A program made the translations under genes and the position numbers. The notes below the pieces were generated by a model. It was given only the letters and a program-made list of their open reading frames with translations. It did not search any database and was not told where the DNA came from. Positions 8,926-17,372 of a stretch of 29,876 nt of DNA are shown here, in pieces; positions within the stretch are counted from its first letter, which is position 1; each line of letters opens with the position of its first letter. The stretch comes from Phaeoceros laevis. Taxonomy: Eukaryota > Anthocerotophyta > Anthocerotopsida > Notothyladales. The DNA lies in the NCBI GenBank assembly GCA_049999765.1, contig JBNGIQ010009268.1:62055-91930 (forward strand), written 5' to 3'.

Positions 8926-10517
8926 TCTGGACATTTCGAAGGCCTTTGATGCCATTCCAAGGGCGGACCTATGGAGAATCCTCCGAGACCTGGATATACC
9001 CGCTAACCTCAGGAGACTCCTCCAACTGCTATACGACAATTGTGAGATATCCGTTTGTACACCCACAGGAGATACTAGCAGGCTACCAAGCAATACCGGA
9101 GTCAAGCAAGGTTGTCCTGCTAGCCCATCTCTCTTCTATTTTATAATGCACAAGCCCTCGAGCAAGCCCTATCGGAAGTTCAGCCCAGCCCAGCAATTCT
9201 GATCCTTCCAGTCATTATACACAGTCTCTTCTATGCAGATGACGTTGTCCTTCTTGCCTCCTCTGCCAAAGGCTTACAACGTTTATTACATTGCACCCAA
9301 ACCTTCTGCTCTGGGTTTCACCTGCAGATAAACATCAAGAAATCAGCCATTGTTATTTTTGGTGGACAAGCTTACGAGCCGGACTTTACATGGAACTCAC
9401 AGCTTATCTCGAGACAGCCAGCTTACACTCGCCTGGGCATTGAGACATATGCAGATAGACAGTAGGCCAAGGCCCGTCTCAACAGAATGACTCTCACCAA
9501 ATCGACAATTGCCAGGATTTTCTCAACAGTGGCGGCGGATTTTTTTCAGCACATGATTCCCATGACTAAACTATGGAATACTGTAGTTATCCCTACTCTT
9601 CTTTATGCGATACCATCTTGGGGCACGGCATGCTTAGACTCACACTGGCAAGAGATGCAAAGGTTGCAAAATTCTTACTTCTTGCCCGCATATGGGCAAG
9701 GGGGGACCCTCTATGGGACCGTGTCAACCTCCTCAATTAGTCACACACACACACTTCAGGTGCATCCTCCACCTCCCGAACTCCTCCAGCGTAGACATAC
9801 TCATGGCAGAGGCTAGAACATATCATGTCGAAATTGAGGCTCATTACAGCAAGATACCTCCGCAAGATATCTAGGATGCCACCCAACAGGCTCCCACGCA
9901 TTGCCCTTGACTTGGCTATACAAGAGGATCGGCTTTTTAACCGGGGATGGTATACTGAATGGAAGGCATGGCTAGCCAGATGGAATCTACAGCATCGTCA
10001 GCTATCAGGACTTACCCCAGAAACCATCAAACGGGCATATATACTGCTTACCTAGCAAGTCTGGCCACTACCGCAAACCAAGGCGTTTTACATACACCAC
10101 TTTAGGAGCAGCCAGATTACTTACAAAAACTACCAGCTCCAGCCCTTCGTTAAACTTCAGATCCCCACGAAACACACTGCATCCCTTGCTCGGTATCGTA
10201 GTAGATCTGCTCATACATCGTTTGCCAGACAGAAATGGGCCAAGGTTCCAAGGAACCAATGCACTTGCTCCAAATGCCTCATGACAACCACGGACGAAGA
10301 ACAACATATCTTCCAAGATTGCCCCGGCCTCCTGCAAGTTTGCCTGAAACATGGTCACCTGTTTAGCTCCTGTCTGCCTCTGACCTCCTTTTTCCTACAG
10401 GACCAACGAGATTTGGCGAGTTATATCCACGAGTGCTACCAAGCCTTACAAGTTTCTTGGGACAGGACTCCCTGCAAGGGTTCCAGCAAAAGAAGAGTAG
10501 CAGCAGCTATAGTCTGA
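8926..10517 (+). pseudogene. LINE reverse transcriptase, C-terminal part
   Basis: Non-LTR RT from the central palm onward. Motifs: [15 protein letters not shown] (8929), [13 protein letters not shown] (9098-9136), FYADDVVLLASS with catalytic Asp pair at 9238-9243, HLQINIKKSAIV, a thumb region with LWNTVVIPTLLYAIPSWG (about 9570), CILHLPNSSSVDILMAEAR, and a C-terminal CX2CX9HX4C zinc knuckle at 10266-10322. It ends at TGA 10515. Frames change between 9140 and 9229, near 9682-9757 (caused by a 76-bp insertion) and again near 9870 and later. The N-terminal endonuclease is absent through 5' truncation. Confidence 0.9.
9682..9757 (+). mobile_element. 76-bp insertion in the LINE thumb, short LINE/SINE-like element
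   Basis: ACTTC at 9677-9681 is repeated at 9753-9757 and brackets foreign sequence between the LINE motifs RLQNSYF and RCILHLP. The LINE frame is frame 1 before and frame 2 after, as a 76-bp insertion requires. The core GGGCAAGG..GACCCTCTATGGG..CCGT..AACCTCCTCAA (9694-9736) recurs at 23102-23146 inside copia B. Both copies can be read as RGDPLW-like codons, then N/K-stop, then a TCA/CA-rich tail (TCACACACACACAC here). That fits the 3' end of a hyper-truncated LINE, or a SINE. Confidence 0.7.
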
Positions 10518-11324
10518 AGAGCAAAAAGGCCTCGGACACGTTAGTTTTTTCTGTCTGCTACAGCTCTAGGTCCTAGATTAGCCCCCCTCTCTCTCTGCAG
10601 ATAGACAAGTGGCCCCTTCAAATAGATAGGTTTCGGCCACATACAGGCTCCTTGAACAAATTCGTTGACTAATTCAATTCCAGCTCTTTCGATTTCGTTT
10701 CTTTTTCCTAAACAGCTCTCTCCTCCAGCCCCCTTAAAGATCTCGCCACTTGACTTCGGCTCGAGCAAACACCACACAAATACAACGTCATTACCTCTCC
10801 CCGGACAGACAAGCTTTCCACTGGTCTTGGACTGCAGCTCTGTCCACGATGGCTCCCTCCTAACAGGGGCCTCGTCCAGCCAGTCGCTTCCCGGCCTCGG
10901 CCTCTTGCTCGGATCTTGTAAGCGCCAGCGGCAGCTCGCCGTGACTTTACCGCGACAGCCCTATGGACAGTCAAGGGCCCACACTAGCCACCTTCCTCGA
11001 TATGATAGTTCTCATAGCCAAGGAGGCTCCCCATGCATAAACCTGTTCCAGGCTCCGCTGGCATCCACGCGCAACCCCCCGGCTTTCCGAGTTCACCTGT
11101 ACCAGGAGGTCTACCACAGGGCGGCACTTTCATACCCCTACCTCGGTTTTTCAGGGAACCACTATCAGAGCAAGGTGGATTCTTTAAGATCATAGGCCAT
11201 CTGCTCCTACCTACAACGGAAACCAGGTACAAGACGGAGTTTTTGTGTCCCACCCACGGCTTCCAGGGACCCACTCCCCGGGCAAGGTTCACCTCCTAAG
11301 ATCGGAAGCCTTCTGCTCAACCTT
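10518..11324. other. Spacer between LINE RT and F-box/zinc-finger gene
   Basis: No recognised domain. A pyrimidine-rich stretch (10577-10600) and several short proline/serine-rich ORFs occur, including 176 codons from 10665 on the plus strand, but their composition looks like non-coding GC-rich DNA. It may hold the LINE 3' UTR or the upstream region of the next gene. Confidence 0.4.
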
Positions 11325-12432
11325 ATGACGGGTCCCCATCTACGAACATCCAGGCTCTCCTGCGGTCGTCTACTAGACACCCTCTCCCCTTTGGGGACTT
11401 CTGCAGTTGCATGGGATCAGCTCGACTCCGGCATTTGGGAGGCCATCATCTTACTCTTGTCAGCGAAGGACTGGGTGTACTTGACACTCTCAAACAAGCA
11501 AATGCATCGGATTCTATGGAACCAGGAAATGCGTAGCAGATACTGCCAAAAACCAGCATACACCAATGCTTCATCTGCGGGGTCCCAGTTACTACAGCAT
11601 GGCATGACAAGATTCACTTCCGGTTTGCTCACGCAAACTCAATCGACATCCCTCAGGCAACTGACAACGTGAGAATATTGGATGACATGATCCGACACCA
11701 CGGGATGAAGTTTTGCGAGTATGATGAAGATCTGTCTGATGTTCCACTCAAAACCCGTGCCCAGCGTTGGTTTCGTGTTCATCTTCAGTTCCGCAACCTG
11801 TTTAATGCTTGGGCCCATGAGGATTGGATCTCATGGCAGGAATACCTACGGGACTTTGACACTGAAGGTATGATCCTAGTACAGTTCTCCCCCGTCCTCC
11901 TCATCGAGGCTAAGTCCATTCTTGATTTGCCAAGATCTGTTATCCGCAATATCTTCTTCTTGTTACCTCTTCCTGACTCATACGCCTAGTAGCAACCAAT
12001 ACAGAATTCCAACATATCTACAAGCATCACGATTTCAGACCCTCATATGCTCGGAAGTGGAATTACCATTTGTGTAGTCACTGCCACGATGTCTTCTTCT
12101 CGGCATGGAATTTAGAAGTACACATCGGGTATTTACACAAGCATGACTCGGGGATCACGCAACAAGCATACCGGATGTTTTCGAATATGATCAACACTTT
12201 TCTACATACAAACAAACTTGATCACCCTCAGCTCACCAAGGGTGAATGGGAGTACACTTTCAGGTCTCCTCACTACCCGCTTCGACCACAGGTTTACGAC
12301 TTTCAGGATCGTATCACACTCCACCAATACATAGTTCAATGCTTCAAGGCATGGGAATACGATGACTGGGAACCCTCCGATGCTACTGCCCACGGGTCTC
12401 TGACAGAGAACCACCCAAGCTCGAGCTGCTGA
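11325..12432 (+). pseudogene. Broken F-box-like protein with two C2H2 zinc fingers
   Basis: Three overlapping frames make one domain order. Frame 1 (ATG 11325 to about 11555) has an F-box-like segment, LDSGIWEAIILLLSAKDW then LTLSNKQMHRILWNQEM, matching the L..ILL.L...D...L..K....L pattern. After a slip in an A-run near 11552, the next frame has a CX2CX12HX4H finger at 11567-11632 and a Trp/Phe-rich middle (RAQRWFRVHLQFRNLFNAW) to 11989. A further slip near 11987 leads to a second finger, again CX2CX12HX4H, at 12073-12138, then a C-terminal part to TGA 12430. Both fingers carry Ala-Trp at the same position. Family unknown to me. It lies inside the LINE insertion, downstream of RT in the same sense, so it may be a captured host gene or an accessory LINE ORF. 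Confidence 0.6.
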
Positions 12433-12990
12433 GGCGAATGGGATAGCACCAGAACAGAGAAAGGCCTTTGACAACCCCTTGGGATTCCCCTTTGATTCCT
12501 CTTAGGAACTGCAAAGGGTGGTTGCAACAAGGCAAACGGCTCTGGCTGTTTCATGAGTCACTATAGAGGACATAGCCTCGACTGCTCCACTAGATCCTGG
12601 CTACAGCCACGGTATTCAAACGCCCTCCTCATCATCATGGGTCGCTTGGTAGACAGGGCACTCAGTATTTCCCTGATTTCATGAAAGTCCTTTGGTTGTA
12701 CACCTAGAGCTCTGCTGTTCGTTTGTGTCTCTGACTGGTTTATGCCCCTATCTCCCGCAACCCTAGTACGCTTTTTCTTTACTAGTCAATATTACAGCTT
12801 CCTAGCTCTGTCCTGCCTCTTCTATTGCAGCTTCTGAATAGTGTCCGCTCATCCCCTCACCGAAGAGTCTGTCTCTGTTTTTGCCCAATCGAGACACTCT
12901 TGTTGAGAGAATCCTTTTAAGATCTTCCGAAGCCTCTGCCTCTGAAGCACCGCAAAAAGTTCCTCTCATGGGCTAAGCGTAGGCGACTAG
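12433..12990. other. Unassigned part of the LINE insertion
   Basis: Nothing recognisable on either strand. Short minus-strand ORFs at 12202-12554 are antisense to the zinc-finger gene. The sequence is of mixed composition and may be a 3' UTR. Confidence 0.4.
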
Positions 12991-12993
12991 TCA

Positions 12994-13515
12994 TCTAGGT
13001 AGGTAGTCACCCAGGTAAGAAGGTAAAAGCACGAGGGTTTATGGAAGGTACCTCAAGATAGCTAGCAGGGGGGGCGGACGGTACCAGGTGGGCAGGTAGG
13101 TACTCAGGTAGGGTGGCAAAGGGATTGGATAGGAAGGAGTAAGATGGAAAAGAGAACATCAGAACCAGGTGTATACAAAAAGGGACGAAAACGGGGTACG
13201 AGCACGGAAATAGAAAATCCGAAGAGTAAATAGGGTGGGAACCAAGAGGGAGCACGGAATTTATTTATTTTAGGACTTAGATTAAGACTTTAGGCAGGTA
13301 AATCGGTTCAAGATCGGCAGCTAGGTAGGTTCAAGGGAGTTAAGTAGGTTCAAAGTAGGTACGCAGGTAGGTAGGTGACTAAGTAATGAAATCACTCTTG
13401 CATCCTACCTACTTAGTGGTTAGACAAGGGTAGGAGAGTAGGCAGGTTTGTAGGTAGGTAGGTAGGTGGGTAGGTTTAGGGTAGTTAGGTAGGTAGGTAG
13501 GTAGGCAGCCAGGCA
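12994..13515 (+). repeat. Imperfect GGTA/TAGG tetranucleotide tract
   Basis: AGGTAGGTAGGT-type runs recur with interruptions, densest at 13364-13380 and 13450-13505. A single TTTAGGG word occurs, but there is no telomere-like array. It lies about 90 bp before the LINE tail and probably grew by slippage. Confidence 0.8.
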
Positions 13516-13600
13516 GGGTCCTTAGATTGAGTCAAGTTCGCGGCCCCTTTGCCGTCCGGTTGGCCCAATGCCCAGACCGATCATTATTAATTCATTCATT

Positions 13601-13606
13601 CATAAT
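13601..13606. repeat. Right target-site duplication of the LINE (CATAAT)
   Basis: Second copy of CATAAT, following the simple-repeat tail and followed directly by DLELHQLDVKT-type copia RT sequence. It defines the right edge of the nested insertion. Confidence 0.85.
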
Positions 13607-14540
13607 GACTTGGAGCTACATCAACTCGATGTAAAAACCGAATTCCTTCCTTCACTGCAACCTTGAAGAGACCATTTATATGGAACAACCACAAGGCTAT
13701 GTTAAAAAGGGAGATGAGCACAAGGTTTGTAAGCTAGAAAAGACCATCTATGGTCTGAAACAGTCTCCAAGGGCGTGGAACAAAAGTATCCACAATTACC
13801 TACTCAAGCTAGGATTCAAGTGCTCAGAATCTGATAGCATTCCATACATATACAAGAATGACAAGGGAGATGTTCTGTACCTTGTCATCTATTTCGATGA
13901 TATAGTTATTGCCACTAAGAGCTTAGAGCTGCTAGCACATGTCAAGAGCATGCTAAAACAAGAGTTTGAAACGTTAGATCTAGGAGATCTTACATATTGC
14001 TTGGGTCTGCGCATAGAACGCAATCGTAAAAACCGCAAACTGTACATACATCAACAAAAGTACATCCTAGATAGTCTGGAAAAGTTCATATGCAGGATGC
14101 TTACCCATATGCTAGGCCATTAGCATCGAGGGTCAAGACTTCAAAGTCTATGGCTCCAAGCACAGATGAAGAAAGGCAAGAAGTGGCAAAAATCCCTTAT
14201 AGAGAGGCTGTCGGCACACTCATTTTCCTGTCAAATTGGAGTCGACCTGATATCTCCTCCTCAGTGAGCTATGTATTTCAATATATGGACTGCTATGGCA
14301 CAACGCATTGGTCTTGTGTGAAACATATATATAGATACCTGCGAGGAACACCAACATATTGAATCTGTTACATTGGAGCAGCAGAAAAACTTGAACGACT
14401 ATCATATTGTAACTCAGACTAGGCAAGTGATGTGGATACCAAGAAGTCCGTGTCAGGCCATGTCATCACGCTTGGAGATGGACCCATCTGCTGGATGTCC
14501 AAGAAACAGCCCACAGTTGCTTTGAGTTCTATAGAAGCTC
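13607..14540 (+). pseudogene. pol: Copia A reverse transcriptase C-terminal part and partial RNase H
   Basis: Continuation of the RT cut at 8924. LELHQLDVKTEF resumes directly after the LINE, shifts frame near 13640, then 13680-14123 is open with MEQPQGYVKKGDEHKVCKLE, TIYGLKQSPRAWN and LVIYFDDIVIATKS. The catalytic Asp pair is at 13896-13901, in a YFDD rather than the usual YVDD context. After another shift near 14090 the connection and RNase H start follow (YREAVGTLIFLSNWSRPDIS, KHIYRYLRGTPTY). A stop at 14360 and further breaks lead to SKKQPTVALSSIEA, where the domain ends mid-motif at about 14540. The rest of RNase H is missing. Confidence 0.9.
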
Positions 14541-14548
14541 TGATACCA
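14537..14548 (-). other. Primer-binding site (minus strand), initiator tRNA-Met type
   Basis: On the minus strand the sequence is TGGTATCAGAGC, identical to the copia B site and typical of plant copia elements. It directly follows the CA end of the minus-strand LTR at 14549-14965. Immediately beyond it lies copia A RNase H in the opposite sense. Confidence 0.85.
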
Positions 14549-14965
14549 TGAATTGCTTCAAGTGTGAGCCAATGAGAATCCAGTAGGTCTCCTACTAATG
14601 TGAACAGTTTCTGATGGATGACAGAAACCGCGTGACAACTGTCATACCGCAGCAGGACCTGAGATTGATTAGGAGTGATTAAGAGAAGTTAGGATTTGGA
14701 TTGCAGGTTGAAGGCTGGGTTTACCAACGACCTGAAGGTAAGAATTGGAGCTAAACCCAAAGGATATCCCATTGAGTTTACCAATGAACTGAGGTTAGAC
14801 TTTAAGTTAGATTTAGGGTTAGGTCATATAGTCTATAATTCGCACCGGACAATCTGATTGGTCCGCCTTTAGTATTTAAAGAGCCAGCAACAGAGCCCTA
14901 ATAGACTCTGTTGTCTTGGGTAGGCAGTAAGCCGGCTGTTGTGTGACATTTGACTGAAGCCAACA
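14549..14965 (-). mobile_element. Minus-strand copia LTR (417 bp) ending at a primer-binding site
   Basis: On the minus strand it begins TGTTGGCTTCAG (14965) and ends CAATTCA (14549), giving TG..CA ends with the primer-binding site abutting. A CTTTAAATA word near 14880 could be the TATA box of its promoter. No internal region follows: the neighbouring sequence is copia A RNase H. No second copy of the full LTR is visible; a 65-bp stretch near its PBS-proximal end recurs, diverged, at 15047-15112. Confidence 0.65.
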
Positions 14966-15504
14966 TTCCTTTGCACCTCTGTCTTCTGAATCTTTTCAAA
15001 GCGACTCCAAATTGGGCACAGTGTGGATACAATGTGAGTGGGTATGAGCCAGTGAGAGCTCAATAGGTCTCCCGCTAGTGTGAACAATAAGGTCCTGATG
15101 GATGACAGACACCGCGCAACACACTCCAATCTTGCGCACAACGATAAAAATGCACGCATACATCACAAAGGTCCACAGTTGCATCCACTCGTCTCCTGGA
15201 TACAACTCCTCCTGCCTGCCCACAATTCTTGAATTCCTCTCCTCACTGCTCTTGTCGCCCAAGCGCCTTCAGTCGAGCCAATTAGACCAATCTCTTGCCA
15301 TTCACAGGTCAAATACTTTCCTTTGCGATTGCCAGGCTATGAAGATCAAAGCATACATGGCCAAGGCCCACAACTGCTTTTCTTGGTCCCCTGAGCACCT
15401 TTCCTGTAGCTCCAGCCAAATCCACACTGCTCTTTTCTACTCAAACTCCTTGCCTACTTGCCTCCAGTCCAGAGACCCATTCCAACGATCCATGCCCACG
15501 GCAT
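14966..15504 (-). repeat. Region between two LTRs, diverged internal repeats
   Basis: 15047-15112 resembles 14566-14630 of the neighbouring LTR (shared words TAGGTCTCC, GTGAACA, CTGATGGATGACAGA, ACCGCG), so it is a fragment of a related LTR. 15146-15245 and 15350-15440 also resemble each other, sharing GCATACAT, AAGG.CCACA and ACTGCTCTT. No gag or pol motif is present. On the minus strand this would be the leader downstream of the primer-binding site at 15505. Confidence 0.5.
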
Positions 15505-15519
15505 ACCGCTATGATAACA
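15505..15519 (-). other. Degenerate primer-binding site (minus strand)
   Basis: The minus strand reads TGTTATCATAGCGGT, two mismatches from TGGTATCAGAGCGGT, a common plant copia site. It lies 2 bp from the CA end of the LTR at 15522-15867, as expected. Confidence 0.65.
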
Positions 15520-15521
15520 GA

Positions 15522-15867
15522 TGACACAAGGAATCTTAGAGCTGGAGCCTAGCAAAAGCGAGAGCTTGAATGTGAAGGAAAACGGGAGATGCTTGGTTGC
15601 TGGTTCGTGACTAGTACCCCGCGGGCGGGGCGTAGATGCCGTTGGACGTAACTCCATCCGTTAGCAGTCCCGCCTTAGTCTATTGTTTGACTAGGGTCTG
15701 GTTAGCTAGGGCTAAGCTCACTCTAGCTAATAACTGTCCTGACCTAACCTAGTCTCTAGCTAGGTTGTGACTGCCGGGATGGCCGATCCCGTGACATGGT
15801 TCTGCCGTGAGAGAGATAGATGCCCGTTGGCCTAGTCTGATTGTAGAAGATTTTTCTAGATTCAACA
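15522..15867 (-). mobile_element. Minus-strand copia LTR (346 bp), second family
   Basis: The minus strand begins TGTTGAATCTAG (15867) and ends TTGTGTCA (15522), followed by the primer-binding site. It differs from the LTR at 14549-14965 over nearly all its length, so the two are separate families rather than a pair. No 3' partner or coding region is attached. Identification rests on TG..CA ends plus the adjacent site. Confidence 0.6.
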
Positions 15868-16650
15868 TCCCTTAGTAAGCCTAGCCACCCCCTGTCTCTC
15901 GTAGCTGAGTTTTTTGCTGCCACTTTTGCCTAGCCTAAGTTGCCACTACTTAGCCTGCCCTCTCAAGCCTCAACAGTCAGCTCCAACAAGTTCTTTCCCT
16001 CTTGTCTTGCCTTGTCTCCTCACCCTGCTACTGCAAGTGTTGTCTTTTCTGGCAGTTTGTGCCTTCTGGTGGATCAGCGTGCACTTTGCAGCTTTTGGAG
16101 TTGCTCCATGCCTCCTATTTGCTCCCTACCTGCAGTCCTAACCTATTGCCATGTCCCAGCAGGTACAGTGCATGGTGTGTGCAAGCCTTGTGCCAGTCTT
16201 TCTGTTGAAAATGTTGAATACTTGCAATTGCTAGTCAGTTTTTGTGCTTTCATTTGATATTTGCTATGTGCAAACACCAGATGCAAGTGGGTTTGTGCTC
16301 TTACCAACCACATTGAACCATCAGGTGCACAATGAAGGGGAAGCTTACAATGTTATACACATTGTACCTTACGCATTCGGACAGTTGATGCATCTGAATC
16401 CGCCTGCCCAGGGACTAGAAATTCAGGCTGATGTACCTTGACAGGCACTGAAAACGGCAAGGGGAGGAATGGTCTCACTCACCGTTTATTTGACTAGTAG
16501 TAGTAATGGAAAAAGTCACACCTAGTAGTAGTAGAAGCGGGGCGCACACGCCATGACGACTCCTCATGGGAGTCACACGCGTTGCCACTTGATGTGAACT
16601 AATGAGGGATGTAGTCCGTGGACTTCAGCCCTTATTAGCTGGCAGATGAA
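15868..16650. other. Unassigned region with one short coding-like ORF
   Basis: 15900-16140 is pyrimidine-rich with hydrophobic ORFs in several frames, probably compositional. 16244-16441 encodes 65 residues with a balanced composition (for example NEGEAYNVIHIVPYAFGQLM) but starts with GTG and shows no known motif. A CTAGTAGTAGTA cluster lies at 16493-16532. Confidence 0.35.
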
Positions 16651-16716
16651 TAATCAGACGACACCCTTCTCATTCTGCAAAGCTAATCAGACATCACCCT
16701 TCTCAATCTGCAAAGC
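16651..16716 (+). repeat. Two 33-bp tandem units
   Basis: TAATCAGACGACACCCTTCT.. at 16651-16683 is repeated as TAATCAGACATCACCCTTCT.. at 16684-16716, with three differences over 33 bp and no spacer. Confidence 0.9.
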
Positions 16717-16868
16717 CAAGTGTTGGACAGGTAGACTGATTTCTGAGGCAGGCACACGTATCATCTATTGACCTGGACTAGTGTATCATAATCAGGCAAG
16801 CATATATGAGAGTCGTCCATGAGATTTTGTGAGGCAAAACCATCCATGAGTCAGACACATTTGGTGAA

Positions 16869-17372
16869 TCAATGACTGGTTTGAGCAATGTGAGTGTATC
16901 CCAATCAGCACATAACATGAGGCATGGTTTGAGTAGGTCACAGGCAAGCATCAGTGTTCCGCAGATAGCGAGCAACTCCCAAAACTATGGCTGTCCGCCT
17001 GCTAGAAGACATAAGAGCACAACTGGAAGGATTAGCTTGAGCTATGTGAAAGAGTTGATCTTGTTGAGCAAGGTGAAATTGAGCCAAGTGAAAAGCTGAT
17101 CGTTGTATCCTAATTAGCAAAGCACATATGTGGACACTATGAGCAAGCATGTCGGATTTGATGGTTGGAGCAAGTCATAGGCAAGTCAGCAAGTCTCAAC
17201 CAAGTCCACACGGTGCAGCCAAATGTCAGCTTTTCACAAATACTGAGCAACTCTAGACGCTATGCGTTTCTGTCTATTTGAAAGGTACAAGAGCACAAAT
17301 GAAAATGATTAGCTTGAGCCATGTGAAAAAATTGATCTGAGTGAGCAAGTTAAATAGTTGAGCCATGTGAAT
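16869..17372 (+). repeat. Two diverged ~240-265-bp tandem units
   Basis: 16869-17105 and 17106-17372 align in order: GAGCAA.., the ..AGGCAAG.. block, GAGCAACTC, AAGAGCACAA.TG, GATTAGCTTGAGC.ATGTGAA, TTGATCT, GAGCAAG, TTGAGCCA.GTGAA. Many substitutions and indels separate them. No open frame is shared, so these are probably non-coding repeats. Confidence 0.65.

Larger units (their letters stand above)
8925..13600 (+). mobile_element. 5'-truncated LINE nested in copia A
   Basis: The insertion begins in the middle of a non-LTR RT ([16 protein letters not shown]) and ends in ATTATTAATTCATTCATT, a short simple-repeat tail. 5' truncation, a 3' tail and flanking CATAAT duplications are the signature of target-primed reverse transcription. 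Only the first 1.6 kb is RT-related. The remaining 3.1 kb contains an F-box/zinc-finger gene remnant, unassigned sequence and a GGTA tract, so it is either an unusually long 3' part, a 3' transduction, or includes further nested insertions. Confidence 0.8.
5648..14540 (+). mobile_element. Copia A: decayed Ty1/copia element split by a LINE
   Basis: Gag, zinc knuckle, protease, integrase, RT and RNase H lie in copia order on the plus strand. They occupy 5648-8924 and 13601-14540, interrupted by 4676 bp of LINE sequence. I find no matching LTR pair; the left end is set at the first gag-like ATG. The right end stops abruptly inside RNase H after VALSSIEA, where a primer-binding-site sequence of opposite orientation begins. 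Multiple stops, frameshifts and an integrase deletion make it an old copy. Confidence 0.85.

Noticed and set aside
10665-11195. 176-codon plus-strand ORF rich in Ser, Pro and Leu
   Set aside because: Overlaps open frames on the other strand, low-complexity composition typical of GC-rich non-coding DNA, no motif.
13450-13505. Possible interstitial telomere repeat (TTTAGGG)
   Set aside because: Only one TTTAGGG word; the tract is GGTA/TAGG-based.
16244-16441. 65-codon ORF with balanced composition
   Set aside because: Starts with GTG, no known motif and no homologous copy in the window; noted only within the regional entry.
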